A stretch of DNA of 35,492 nt, taken from CABQCM01 sp965145485. GTDB lineage: Bacteria > Bacillota > Clostridia > Oscillospirales > Acutalibacteraceae. Under the pieces are notes generated by a model. The model was not told where the DNA came from and did not search any database. It saw nothing but the letters and a program-made list of their open reading frames with translations. A program made the position numbers and the translations under genes. Positions 15,313 to 24,352 of the stretch are shown here, one piece after another (position 1 is the stretch's first letter; each line of letters starts with the position of its first letter). The stretch lies in assembly GCA_965145485.1 (NCBI GenBank), contig CBCTCU010000029.1, positions 1 through 35,492 of the forward strand, written 5' to 3'.

Positions 15313-15813
15313 ATGAAAAACAAGTTGGAAACGGTTCCTTTCCAGGACACTGCGGAAAAACACGACCAGCTGCAACAGGTCATCGCCGATTACAAGGATG
15401 TCCCCGGCGCGCTGGTGCAGGTGCTGAAAAAAGCGCAGGAGATTTACGGCTATCTGCCGCTCGAGGTGCAGATCACCGTGGCAGAGGGGCTGGACGTCTC
15501 GCTGGAGGAAGTTTACGGCGTGGTCACGTTTTATTCCTTCTTTTCCACCCAGCCCAAAGGAACCTATAAGATTTCGGTCTGCCTGGGCACGGCCTGCTAC
15601 GTCAAGGGCTCGGGCGATATCTTCAACCGCCTGAGCGAGCGGCTGGGCATCGACAACGGCGGGTGCACCCCCGACGGGAAATTTTCGCTCGAGGCATGCC
15701 GCTGCATCGGCGCCTGCGGCCTGGCTCCGGTCATGACCATCAACGACGAGGTCTACGGCCGCCTGACGGTCGACGACGTCGACGATATCCTGGCCAAGTA
15801 CGACCAGAAATAA
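15313..15813 (+). CDS. hydC: NADH-dependent [FeFe]-hydrogenase subunit, NuoE/HydC-type
   Basis: 166 residues from ATG 15313 with AAGGAGGAG upstream. It has an N-terminal helical bundle typical of NuoE, then a thioredoxin-like [2Fe-2S] domain with Cys90 and Cys95 (VCLGTACYVKG) and Cys131 and Cys135 (CRCIGACGLAPV). It carries electrons next to the NADH-oxidising NuoF-like subunit of the HydABC complex, which couples oxidation of NADH and reduced ferredoxin to proton reduction. It starts the catalytic operon and is almost directly followed by an ATPase gene. The family is clear; the symbol follows HydABC usage. Confidence 0.9.
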   Translation: MKNKLETVPFQDTAEKHDQLQQVIADYKDVPGALVQVLKKAQEIYGYLPLEVQITVAEGLDVSLEEVYGVVTFYSFFSTQPKGTYKISVCLGTACYVKGSGDIFNRLSERLGIDNGGCTPDGKFSLEACRCIGACGLAPVMTINDEVYGRLTVDDVDDILAKYDQK

Positions 15814-15817
15814 AGCC

Positions 15818-16372
15818 ATGCAGGAGATCTCACTCAACGTCCTCGACATCGCGCAGAACTCCATATCGGCCGGCGCGCGCCTGGTTACGATCTCGGCGCG
15901 GGAGGATACCCCGGCCAGCCTGCTGACCATCACCATTGCCGACGACGGCCGGGGCATGACCCCGGAGCAGGTGGAGCATGTCACCGATCCCTTTTATACC
16001 ACCCGCACGACCCGACGGGTCGGGCTGGGGGTGCCGTTTTTCAAAATGGCCAGCGAAATGACCGGCGGCGAGTTTACCATCGATTCGCAGCCCGGCAAAG
16101 GAACGGTGGTGCGCGCCGTATTTCACACCGACCACATCGACTGCATGCCGCTGGGCGATCTGGAGGAGACCATCTTTACCCTGGTCACCCTCAACCCCGG
16201 CATCGACTTCCGCTATGAGCGGGAGGTCGACGGCGCAACGGCGGTCCTCGACACGAGGGAGTTTCGTGAGATTTTGGGCGACGTCCCCCTCAACGCTCCC
16301 GAGGTAACCCAGTTTATCCGGGACTATTTGAATGAGAATTTTCCCCATGCGGGTCAACAAGCGAAAGGATGA
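15818..16372 (+). CDS. GHKL ATPase (histidine-kinase-like) in the hydrogenase operon
   Basis: 184 residues. It starts four bases after the nuoE stop codon with no strong ribosome-binding site, so translation is probably coupled. It has the N-box LDIAQNSISAGA near the N-terminus, G1 box DDGRGMTPEQ, then DPFYTTR and GLGVPFFKMASEM, the boxes of histidine-kinase/MutL-type ATPases. No dimerisation histidine or sensor domain precedes it. The C-terminal ~75 residues are unrecognised. ATPases of this type lie between NuoE and the ferredoxin gene in several clostridial hydrogenase operons. Their role is unknown and may be regulatory phosphotransfer. Confidence 0.82.
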   Translation: MQEISLNVLDIAQNSISAGARLVTISAREDTPASLLTITIADDGRGMTPEQVEHVTDPFYTTRTTRRVGLGVPFFKMASEMTGGEFTIDSQPGKGTVVRAVFHTDHIDCMPLGDLEETIFTLVTLNPGIDFRYEREVDGATAVLDTREFREILGDVPLNAPEVTQFIRDYLNENFPHAGQQAKG

Positions 16373-16381
16373 ATCGATACC

Positions 16382-16750
16382 ATGAAAAGTTTGGAAGAAC
16401 TCCGGGCGCTGAAGGAAAAAATGCAGAATAAAGTCGGCATCCGCGACGACAGCGAGGCCCAGATTCGGGTGGTTGTCGGCATGGCGACCTGCGGCATCGC
16501 CGCCGGGGCGCGCCCGGTGCTGACCGCCTTCACCGACGAGATTGCCAAGCGCGGGCTGTCCCATGTGGCCGTCTCCCAGACCGGCTGCATCGGCATCTGC
16601 CAGTACGAGCCGGTGGTCGAGGTCTTTGAGGGCGACAAAAAGGTCACCTACGTCAAGATGACGCCCGAAAAGGCTTTGCGCGTCGTCAACGACCATCTGG
16701 TCAACGGCAACGTCGTCACCGAGTACACCATCGGCGCTAGCGCCAAATAA
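16382..16750 (+). CDS. Thioredoxin-like [2Fe-2S] ferredoxin
   Basis: 122 residues from ATG 16382, with AAAGGA about 12 bases upstream. The fold is that of thioredoxin-like [2Fe-2S] ferredoxins: GMATCGIAAGA (Cys37), then SQTGCIGICQYEP (Cys69, Cys73). Only three cysteines are visible, whereas the equivalent domain at the N-terminus of the next protein has four (Cys9, 14, 46, 50). Either a non-cysteine ligand completes the cluster or it does not form. The gene sits between the ATPase and NuoF and is likely an electron-transfer or regulatory subunit of the hydrogenase complex. Confidence 0.82.
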   Translation: MKSLEELRALKEKMQNKVGIRDDSEAQIRVVVGMATCGIAAGARPVLTAFTDEIAKRGLSHVAVSQTGCIGICQYEPVVEVFEGDKKVTYVKMTPEKALRVVNDHLVNGNVVTEYTIGASAK

Positions 16751-16873
16751 GAAAACCGGTTTGAATGCGCATGAATTCAAACTCCGGCTTTGATCCATGG
16801 GGCGAAGAGGGCTGTCCGGCCAGTGCGAGGGCGCGGACGGATCAGGGCCGCAAGAAAGGAATGGTTATCAATT

Positions 16874-18661
16874 ATGTATCGTTCTCACGTATTGGTATGC
16901 GGCGGCACGGGGTGTACCTCCTCGGGCAGCGCCAACGTGATTGAAGCGCTCGAGCGCGAGATCAAAAATAACGGCCTGGAGGATGAGATCAAGGTCATCC
17001 AGACCGGCTGCTTCGGCCTGTGCGCCGTCGGTCCGATCATGATCGTTTATCCCGAGGGATGCTTTTATTCCCAGGTGCAGGCCGAGAATATCCCCGAGAT
17101 CGTCTCCGAGCACCTGCTCAAGGGGCGCCCGGTCAAACGCCTGCTCTATAAAGAGACGGTGCACGAGGACGTCATCCAGTCGCTCAACAGCACCGAGTTT
17201 TACAAAAAGCAGAAGCGGGTCGCGTTGCGCAACTGCGGCGTGATCGACCCGGAAAATATCGACGAGTACATCGCCTACGACGGCTATGAGGCGCTGGGCA
17301 AGTGCCTGACCGAGTACACTCCCGAGCAGGTCATTCAGATCGTCAAGGATTCGGGGCTGCGCGGCCGCGGCGGCGGCGGCTTCCCCACCGGGGTGAAATG
17401 GTCGCTGGCGGCCGGCAATCAGGCCGACCAGAAATATGTCTGCTGCAACGCCGACGAGGGCGACCCCGGCGCGTTTATGGATCGCTCGGTGCTCGAGGGC
17501 GATCCCCATTCGGTCATCGAGGCCATGGCCATCGCCGGCTATGCCATCGGCGCCAACCAGGGCTACATATACATCCGCGCCGAGTATCCCATCGCGGTCA
17601 AGCGCCTGGAGATTGCCATCGCCCAGGCCCGCGAATACGGCCTGCTGGGGAAGGATATCCTCTCCACCGGCTTTGACTTTGACATCGAGCTGCGCCTGGG
17701 CGCGGGCGCCTTTGTCTGCGGCGAGGAAACCGCTTTGCTGACCTCCATCGAGGGCAAGCGCGGCGAGCCGCGGGTGCGTCCCCCCTTCCCCGCCCAAAAG
17801 GGCCTGTTTGGCAAGCCGACCTTGCTCAACAACGTCGAGACCTACGCCAACATCACCCAGATCATCCTCAACGGCCCCGAATGGTTCGCCTCCATGGGCA
17901 CCGAAAAGAGCAAGGGCACCAAGGTCTTTGCCCTCGGCGGCAAGATCAACAACACCGGCCTGGTTGAGATCCCCATGGGCACTACCCTGCGCGAGGTGGT
18001 CGAGGAGATCGGCGGCGGCGTGCCCAACGGCAAGCATTTCAAGGCGGCCCAGACCGGCGGCCCCTCGGGCGGCTGCATCCCGGTCGAGCATTTTGATATT
18101 CCCATCGATTATGACAACCTCATCGCCATCGGCGCGATGATGGGTTCGGGCGGCCTCATCGTCATGGATGAGGACACCTGCATGGTCGATATCGCCAAGT
18201 TCTTCCTTGAGTTTACGGTGGACGAATCCTGCGGCAAATGCACCCCCTGCCGTATCGGCACCAAGCGGCTGTACGAGATGCTGGACAAGATCACCCGCGG
18301 CCAGGGCACGATGGAAGACCTGGATAAGATGGAAGAGCTGTGCTATTACATCAAAAACAACTCCCTGTGCGGGCTGGGGCAGACGGCGCCCAACCCCGTG
18401 CTGAGCACCCTGCGGTATTTCCGCGACGAGTATGTCGCTCACGTACAGGATAAGCGCTGCCCCGCCGGGGTCTGCAAGCATCTGCTCTCTTACGAGATCA
18501 TCGCCGACAAGTGCAAGGGCTGCACCGCCTGCGCGAGGAAGTGCCCCAACGACGCCATCTCGGGCGCGGTCAAGCAGCCGCACGTCATCGACAAGGACAA
18601 GTGCATCAAGTGCGGCGTCTGCCTGGAGACCTGTAAATTCGGCGCCGTGGTGAAGAAGTAA
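16874..18661 (+). CDS. hydB: NADH-dependent [FeFe]-hydrogenase, NuoF/HydB-type flavoprotein
   Basis: 595 residues. ATG 16874 was chosen because the conserved N-terminus MYRSHVLVCGGTGC begins there; AAAGGA lies ~14 bases upstream. Domain order: thioredoxin-like [2Fe-2S] (Cys9, 14, 46, 50); NuoF FMN/NADH core with GLRGRGGGGFPTG and CNADEGDPGAFMDRS; SLBB region; [4Fe-4S] site ESCGKCTPCRIGT; and a C-terminal 2x[4Fe-4S] ferredoxin domain (CKGCTACARKC and CIKCGVCLETC). It oxidises NADH through FMN and passes electrons to HydA. The C-terminal ferredoxin domain is typical of electron-bifurcating HydB rather than of respiratory NuoF. HydA starts 15 bases downstream. Confidence 0.93.
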   Translation: MYRSHVLVCGGTGCTSSGSANVIEALEREIKNNGLEDEIKVIQTGCFGLCAVGPIMIVYPEGCFYSQVQAENIPEIVSEHLLKGRPVKRLLYKETVHEDVIQSLNSTEFYKKQKRVALRNCGVIDPENIDEYIAYDGYEALGKCLTEYTPEQVIQIVKDSGLRGRGGGGFPTGVKWSLAAGNQADQKYVCCNADEGDPGAFMDRSVLEGDPHSVIEAMAIAGYAIGANQGYIYIRAEYPIAVKRLEIAIAQAREYGLLGKDILSTGFDFDIELRLGAGAFVCGEETALLTSIEGKRGEPRVRPPFPAQKGLFGKPTLLNNVETYANITQIILNGPEWFASMGTEKSKGTKVFALGGKINNTGLVEIPMGTTLREVVEEIGGGVPNGKHFKAAQTGGPSGGCIPVEHFDIPIDYDNLIAIGAMMGSGGLIVMDEDTCMVDIAKFFLEFTVDESCGKCTPCRIGTKRLYEMLDKITRGQGTMEDLDKMEELCYYIKNNSLCGLGQTAPNPVLSTLRYFRDEYVAHVQDKRCPAGVCKHLLSYEIIADKCKGCTACARKCPNDAISGAVKQPHVIDKDKCIKCGVCLETCKFGAVVKK

Positions 18662-18676
18662 GGAGGAGCGGACTTC

Positions 18677-20422
18677 ATGGAAAACGTCACCATTAAAATC
18701 AACGGCCTGGAGTGCTCTGTGCCCAAGGGCAGCACCGTGCTCGAAGCCGCCCGCATGGCCGGGATTGAAATCCCGACCCTGTGTTACTTAAAGGATATCA
18801 ATGAAATCGGCGCCTGCCGCATCTGCGTGGTCGAGGTCAAGGGCGCCCGCAGCCTGGTCGCCTCCTGCGTCTACCCCGTCAACGAGGGGATGGAGGTCGT
18901 CACCAACAGCCCCAAGGTCATCGAGTCCCGCAAGACGACGCTGCAGCTGATTTTGTCCAACCACGATAAAAAGTGCCTCTCCTGCGTGCGCTCGGGCAAC
19001 TGCGAGCTTCAGGCCCTGTGTAAGGAGTACGGGGTGGAGGATGAAAGCCGCTTTGAGGGCGAGATGAACCATTACGAGATCGACGACAGCGCCACCCACA
19101 TGACCCGCAACAACGCCAAGTGCATCCTCTGCCGCCGCTGCGTGGCCGCCTGCCGGGACGTTCAGTCGGTTTCGGTCATCGGCGCCAACGAGCGCGGTTT
19201 TGCCACCAACATCGGCTCGCCCTTTGACTGCGGCCTGGGCGAAACCTCCTGCGTCTCCTGCGGGCAGTGCATCACGGTTTGCCCGACCGGGGCCCTGAGC
19301 GAGCGGGACGACACCGAAAAGGTCTTTGACGCCCTGCAGGATCCCGACAAGCATGTGATCGTGCAGACCGCGCCGGCCGTGCGCGTTGGGCTGGGCGAGG
19401 AGTTTGGCCTGCCCATCGGCACCATTGTAACCGGCAAGATGGTTTCGGCTCTCAAGATGCTTGGCTTTGATAAGGTCTTTGATACCAACTTCTCGGCTGA
19501 CTTGACCATCATGGAGGAGGCGACCGAGTTCCTCGACCGGTACACCAAGAAGGAAAAGCTGCCCCTCATCACCTCCTGCTCACCGGGATGGATCAAGTTC
19601 TGCGAGTATTATTACCCCGACATGATCGAGCACCTGTCCTCCTGCAAGTCGCCGCAGGGGATGTTCGGGTCGGTGGCCAAGACCTATTATGCTGAGAAAA
19701 TGGGCATCGACCCCAAGGATATTTTTGTCGTGTCCATCATGCCCTGCACGGCCAAAAAATTTGAGGCCGAGCGCAAGGATAATCCGGCGGTCAAGGGCCT
19801 GTATGACATCGATGTATCCCTTACCACCCGCGAGCTGGCCCGCATGATCAAAAAGGCGGGCATCCGCTTTAACCATCTGCCCGACGGCGAATTTGATTCC
19901 CCCTTCGGGCTGGGCAGCGGCGCCGGCACCATCTTTGGCGCGACCGGCGGCGTGATGGAGGCGGCGTTGCGCACGGCGGCCGAGGTGGTCACCAAGCAGC
20001 CGCTCGAGAAGCTGGAGTTTGAAGATGTCCGCGGCGTCCAGGGGATCAAAGAGGCGACCTATAACCTTGCGGGCAACGAGGTCCGCGTGGCGGTTGCGTC
20101 CGGCCTGGCCAACGCGCGCCATTTGCTGGATATGGTCAAGGCGGGGGAGAAGACCTACGACTTCATCGAGATCATGGCCTGCCCCGGCGGCTGTGTCAAC
20201 GGCGGCGGGCAGCCGATCCAACCCTCCTCGGTGCGCAACGAGGTCGACATCCGTGCGCTGCGTGCGGCCGGCCTGTACCAGGACGATAAAAACCTGCCGG
20301 TGCGCAAATCCCACGAAAATCCCGATATCAAGCGCATTTACGACGAGTATCTGGAGAAGCCGGGCAGCCACCGCGCGCATGAGATCCTCCATACCACCTA
20401 TGTCAAACGCTCGAAATATTAA
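18677..20422 (+). CDS. hydA: Catalytic [FeFe]-hydrogenase HydA
   Basis: 581 residues from ATG 18677 behind AAGGAGG. Domain order: N-terminal [2Fe-2S] ferredoxin (LCYLKDINEIGACRICVVEV); His-ligated [4Fe-4S] (HDKKCLSCVRSGNCELQ); 2x[4Fe-4S] (CILCRRCVAAC and CVSCGQCITVC); H-cluster domain from about residue 230. The H-cluster signatures are TSCSPGW (about residue 300), MPCTAKKFEAE (about 354) and MACPGGCVNGGGQP (about 500). The first has Ser in place of the second Cys of TSCCPGW. The C-terminus carries the small-subunit-like segment ending RAHEIL. It reduces protons to H2 in the cytoplasm with electrons from HydB/HydC and ferredoxin. It is the last gene of the operon. Confidence 0.95.
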   Translation: MENVTIKINGLECSVPKGSTVLEAARMAGIEIPTLCYLKDINEIGACRICVVEVKGARSLVASCVYPVNEGMEVVTNSPKVIESRKTTLQLILSNHDKKCLSCVRSGNCELQALCKEYGVEDESRFEGEMNHYEIDDSATHMTRNNAKCILCRRCVAACRDVQSVSVIGANERGFATNIGSPFDCGLGETSCVSCGQCITVCPTGALSERDDTEKVFDALQDPDKHVIVQTAPAVRVGLGEEFGLPIGTIVTGKMVSALKMLGFDKVFDTNFSADLTIMEEATEFLDRYTKKEKLPLITSCSPGWIKFCEYYYPDMIEHLSSCKSPQGMFGSVAKTYYAEKMGIDPKDIFVVSIMPCTAKKFEAERKDNPAVKGLYDIDVSLTTRELARMIKKAGIRFNHLPDGEFDSPFGLGSGAGTIFGATGGVMEAALRTAAEVVTKQPLEKLEFEDVRGVQGIKEATYNLAGNEVRVAVASGLANARHLLDMVKAGEKTYDFIEIMACPGGCVNGGGQPIQPSSVRNEVDIRALRAAGLYQDDKNLPVRKSHENPDIKRIYDEYLEKPGSHRAHEILHTTYVKRSKY

Positions 20423-20611
20423 TTGATATCGCGGCGAGAGCTCTTTTTGAACCGCTGCCGCCGCGGAAGGTTGGCGGCGCAGTGAGCGCGGAGGCATTCC
20501 GACGGAAGGCCGAAAGCATGGACTTGGAGCTTTCTGTGGGCGGAGAGGGTTCTTGCCGCCTTGTATGAAAAAACCGGTGCGGGCCTTATGGTTCGATTTC
20601 GTGACGAAGAT

Positions 20612-20668
20612 GGAAAGACGGGTGCAACTTTTGATAGCTGCATCCGTCTTTCCTGTTTTTATTTTTTT
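20612..20668 (+). terminator. Strong intrinsic terminator of the hydrogenase operon
   Basis: 15-bp stem GGAAAGACGGGTGCA / TGCATCCGTCTTTCC (one G-T pair), 12-base loop, followed by TGTTTTTATTTTTTT. It lies ~190 bases after the hydA stop codon; the sequence between shows no gene. Confidence 0.92.
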
Positions 20669-20917
20669 GAAAGCATGTAGCCCGCTATGGCGCTTTCGCA
20701 TATTGTCCGCAAAGACGTCCTTCGGAAGAGGATGCCCATTCGCCTGTAAGGTGTCAGAAATCAACCCGACCACCTGCTGAAATACTTTTAATTATGCCTT
20801 ATGGGTGCCTGCACCGGCTTTTTTGGCGCCATGGGGCCCCTTGGAACCTTGGAAGCCTCCGGCCAAAGAATGCGAAGGATGGCTTACTTTCGTCTTAAAA
20901 AATGATAACAACATGGA

Positions 20918-20957
20918 CGCGGGCTGTTGTCCATCCTTTCATGGACAGCAGCCCGCG
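20918..20957. terminator. Bidirectional hairpin between convergent genes
   Basis: 17-bp stem CGCGGGCTGTTGTCCAT / ATGGACAGCAGCCCGCG with one wobble and loop CCTTTC. It lies beyond the stop codon of the minus-strand gene at 21004. The flanking T-runs are modest on both sides. Confidence 0.75.
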
Positions 20958-21003
20958 TTTATGCTACAAAGAAAGCCGGATTTTTGGCTGATAAGGGAGC
21001 GGG

Positions 21004-21819
21004 TTAGCCGGCCGCATCCTCCTTTTTCGACAGATAAAAGATGACCAAAAAGCCGGCGGCCAATAAGACGGCGCACAAAAGGATGTCCAGCCCCGTGGGG
21101 ATACCGGGGAAAATCTGCACGATCGACCCCAGGATAAAACCGAGGATGATCCGGTAGGTTTGCCGGGGAAAGCGCGTCATGGCCTTCTCCAGCAGCCGGG
21201 TGGTTGCGATAATGCCGAGGATCAGCCCGATGCCAAGAGGCAGCAGATAGGGCAGGTAAAAGGTTTCAAAGGCCCGCATGGTTTCGTCGTACATCCCCAT
21301 GAGCAGTAACATATACGAGACGCTGATACCGGGCAGCACCAGGGCAATGGCCGCCAAAAAACCGGACAGCACCAGGAACAGGTAAACAAACCGGTCGCCT
21401 GTTCCCGAATCCACCGACGTCTCCGGCAAAAAGGACAACAGTACGATCAAAACGATCCCCAGCAGGAAAAACAGCACATCCTGCCATTGGATGCGTTGCT
21501 TCCCGCCCTTGCGGTAGATCATGGGCGCGCTTCCCGCTACCGCTCCCATAAAGAAGAACATCATGGGCTTGGGATAGTTTTCGATCAGGTGAAGCAGCGG
21601 CCTGGCAAACAGCACCATGCCGAGCAGGGCGCCCAGGCAAAAAATGCCCAGAAAAATGGCGCTTTTTCTTTTATGTTTCAAAAATGAGCTGACCGAGGAC
21701 ACAAGCTGGTCGTAAATTCCCAGGATAATCGCCATGGAACCGCCGCTCACGCCCGGCACCAGCATGGTGCCGCCGATAAAAAGTCCTTTGAGGGCGGTGA
21801 AAAGATGATTTTGTTTCAT
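21004..21819 (-). CDS. DUF368 membrane protein (PopT-type polyprenyl-phosphate transporter family)
   Basis: 271 residues. The start at 21819 (MKQNHLFTALKGLFIGG) was chosen because conserved DUF368 proteins begin there; the upstream frame extension is low-complexity. It has about eight hydrophobic helices and the family's two related motifs: GTMLVPGVSGGSMAIILGIYD near the N-terminus and LVLPGISVSYMLLLMGMYD in the second half, implying an internal duplication. The family has been linked to recycling of undecaprenyl phosphate across the membrane (PopT). It stands alone, convergent with the hydrogenase operon. The family assignment is secure; the substrate follows from literature on homologues. 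Confidence 0.88.
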   Translation of the reverse strand: MKQNHLFTALKGLFIGGTMLVPGVSGGSMAIILGIYDQLVSSVSSFLKHKRKSAIFLGIFCLGALLGMVLFARPLLHLIENYPKPMMFFFMGAVAGSAPMIYRKGGKQRIQWQDVLFFLLGIVLIVLLSFLPETSVDSGTGDRFVYLFLVLSGFLAAIALVLPGISVSYMLLLMGMYDETMRAFETFYLPYLLPLGIGLILGIIATTRLLEKAMTRFPRQTYRIILGFILGSIVQIFPGIPTGLDILLCAVLLAAGFLVIFYLSKKEDAAG

Positions 21820-22629
21820 TTCCGATCCCTGCCTTATTGGTAGCCGGAGAACCCATTTCAACCGGCCGTCTTCTATAGTGGTATAGGTGCCGCCTCCCGG
21901 CCCTACTTGCTGGAATGGACGTAAACGAAAGTGTTTGCCGCCCCATAGAGCCATACGGAATAGGGCAATCGCGCCAACCGGCACCCCGTCGCGGCTTTCT
22001 GTCATAGGCTACCGCATGCTGCGGCCAATGGCAGCGAAATTTTATTAGGCGCAGGCTGATGCGATCAAAGTCAATAAATCATGCTGGATTCCCAGCACGC
22101 CATAGCGTGTAAGGAAAAACAGCGATGGGGTTTTGCTCAGCGTGCGCAGTATCTCCCCCGCAATAGGGACGGAATCACGCACGATGCACCCCGCAGCCGT
22201 GAGGCCGTGAAGGGATTTCATGCAGCGGATGCCCGCCAGGATTGTTGGCTCTCGGTGAGGAGGAATGGGCAGTCTGACTGGGGATGCTCGTATCGCCTCT
22301 GATACCGCTTACCGCGGTGGGATTGCAGCCCGGGTACACCCAGTGACTACAACTCCTGAAAAGGAGATTTTGTCCGATAACGCCATGGTATATTCTCACG
22401 TGGTGAAAAGCAACGGGGCCGTCCCCGGAGCGCAGCCTATATCTTCTCTGGCGCGGCACAGGGCGGCGAATTTTCCCCACACCGGTTGGGCGTCGAGTTG
22501 AAAAAAGAGGGCGCCATCCCTTCGATCGCCACAGCAATGGTTGCGGATACTGTGTGGCCAACAGGTAAATTTCATTTTGCACGATACCCATTTTGCCTGG
22601 CACTTTGGCGGGTGCCCCATCCGATGAAA
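21820..22629. other. Long spacer with no supported gene
   Basis: About 800 bases. Open frames on either strand lack ribosome-binding sites and domain features and include low-complexity translation. I see no tRNA, known riboswitch or clear repeat. The minus-strand TATAGA at about 21870 could be part of a promoter for the DUF368 gene, but no good -35 box is visible. Confidence 0.4.
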
Positions 22630-22660
22630 AACCGCCGTTGGGAGTGCCTCAACGGCGGTT
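22630..22660 (-). terminator. Terminator of gpmI
   Basis: 10-bp stem AACCGCCGTT / AACGGCGGTT with partial pairing inside the loop; on the minus strand it is followed by TTTTTC. It starts 18 bases after the gpmI stop codon. Confidence 0.85.
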
Positions 22661-22677
22661 ATCCGAGTCGGAGCGGT

Positions 22678-24213
22678 TTATTTTTGAATCAGGCTGACCC
22701 CGTCCATCTCAGCCGGCTGCTCTATGCCGAGGATATCGAGCATGGTGGGGCTGATGTCGGCCAGCCGGCCGCCCTCGCGCAGCTTGCAGTCGTATCCCTT
22801 GACAATAAAGGGCACCGGATTGGTGGTGTGCGCCGTAAAGGGCGAGCCGTCGGTGTCGACCATGCGGTCGGCGTTGCCGTGATCGGCTGTGACCAGGAGC
22901 ACGCCGTCCATCTTCTCGACCGCGTCGGCTACGCGGCCCAGGCATTCGTCCACCGCCTGTACCGCCTTCACCGCCGCGTCAAAGACGCCGGTGTGGCCGA
23001 CCATGTCGCAGTTGGCGAAATTGAGGATGACCACGTCGTACTTGCCGCTTAAAATCGCTTTGGTCACCGCGTCGCAGACCTCATATGCGCTCATCTCCGG
23101 CTTGAGGTCGAAAGTGCTGACGTCGGGGGTGGGGATGAGGATGCGGTCCTCACCCTCAAACTTTACCTCTTCCCCGCCGTTAAAGAAAAAGGTAACGTGG
23201 GCGTATTTGGTGGTTTCGGCGATGCGAAGCTGGGTCCTGCCGTGGCGGCTGAGCGTCTCGCCCATGGTCATGGTCAGCTCTTTGGGAGCAAAGGCCACGT
23301 GGACATTGGGCATGGTGGCGTCGTATTCGGTCATGCAGACATAGTAGAGGGGGAAGTAGCCGTCGCGCCGCTCAAAGCCGGTAAAGTCAGGATCAACCAG
23401 GGCGCGGGTCAGCTCCCGGGCGCGGTCGGGCCGGAAGTTGAAAAAGACAAACGAATCGCCCGGCTTGAGCTGCGCCCCATCGGTGCAGACGGTTGGGATG
23501 ACGAATTCGTCGGTGAGGAATTTACCGTCCTCATCGCGGGTGGCGTAGGATTTTTCTACCGCTTCCACCGGGTTGGCGGCATGCGGACCCTCGCCGTACA
23601 CGATGGCCTCGTACTCCTTGCGCACACGGCCCCACTGGGTGTCGCGATCCATCCCGTAATACCTCCCGGCGATGGTGGCGATGGTCCCTACGCCGATCTC
23701 CTCAATTTTGGCCTGGAGCTGCTCCAGATATCCCTTGCCCGAGGTGGGGGGGACGTCCCGCCCGTCGAGCAGGGCGTGGATGTAAACCTTTTCGACGCCC
23801 TGATCCTTGGCCATTTTGAGCAGAGCATAAAGGTGCTCCTGGTGGCTGTGCACGCCGCCGTCGGAAACCAGGCCGAGCAGATGCAGGGCGGCCGCGTTTT
23901 TCTTGCAGTTGTCCATTGCGCCCACAAGCACGGGATTGGTGAAAAAGTCGCCGTCCTGGATCGCCTTGGTGATGCGGGTCAATTCCTGGTAAACGACCCG
24001 GCCGGCGCCGATATTGGTATGGCCGACCTCGCTGTTTCCCATCTGCCCGTCCGGCAGGCCGACGTCCATGCCGGACGCTCCGATCTGGGTATGAGGGCAA
24101 CTCTCCCAAAGGTGGAGGAAGTTTTTTGGATTTGCCGCGTATATCGCGTTCCCCTCGGTTTGCGGGTTGAGGCCGAAACCGTCGAGGATGGTAAGGACCA
24201 GTGGTTTTTTCAT
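22678..24213 (-). CDS. gpmI: 2,3-bisphosphoglycerate-independent phosphoglycerate mutase
   Basis: 511 residues. The start ATG at 24213 (MKKPLVLTILDGFG) is preferred because AAAGGA is eight to nine bases away; the in-frame ATG six bases upstream is too near it. It is full length for the alkaline-phosphatase-superfamily enzyme: ILDGFGLN with Asp11, catalytic Ser61 in MGNSEVGHTNIGAGR, LLDGRDVPP, YFFNGG-like FFFNGGEE, and C-terminal TADHGNADRM with metal ligands. It interconverts 3- and 2-phosphoglycerate in lower glycolysis and needs two metal ions, usually Mn2+. It lies downstream of tpiA and pgk on the same strand but ~890 bases away from tpiA, so it may be transcribed separately. Confidence 0.96.
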   Translation of the reverse strand: MKKPLVLTILDGFGLNPQTEGNAIYAANPKNFLHLWESCPHTQIGASGMDVGLPDGQMGNSEVGHTNIGAGRVVYQELTRITKAIQDGDFFTNPVLVGAMDNCKKNAAALHLLGLVSDGGVHSHQEHLYALLKMAKDQGVEKVYIHALLDGRDVPPTSGKGYLEQLQAKIEEIGVGTIATIAGRYYGMDRDTQWGRVRKEYEAIVYGEGPHAANPVEAVEKSYATRDEDGKFLTDEFVIPTVCTDGAQLKPGDSFVFFNFRPDRARELTRALVDPDFTGFERRDGYFPLYYVCMTEYDATMPNVHVAFAPKELTMTMGETLSRHGRTQLRIAETTKYAHVTFFFNGGEEVKFEGEDRILIPTPDVSTFDLKPEMSAYEVCDAVTKAILSGKYDVVILNFANCDMVGHTGVFDAAVKAVQAVDECLGRVADAVEKMDGVLLVTADHGNADRMVDTDGSPFTAHTTNPVPFIVKGYDCKLREGGRLADISPTMLDILGIEQPAEMDGVSLIQK

Positions 24214-24352
24214 AGACATTTTCCTTTCTATCGCAAGTTGTGCAGCAGGCCGGAGGGAAAACGGTGGGGCGGCGGTCGCAGCGCCTATCCATTCACAGTT
24301 TGCCCGGGCCGTGTGTTCCCCATACCGTCAACGCCGGACAAAAGGCAAGCTG

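Noticed and set aside
16868..18583. A 571-codon minus-strand open frame opposite hydB
   Set aside because: Antisense shadow of a well-supported flavoprotein gene; low-complexity Ala/Gly/Asp/Leu composition.
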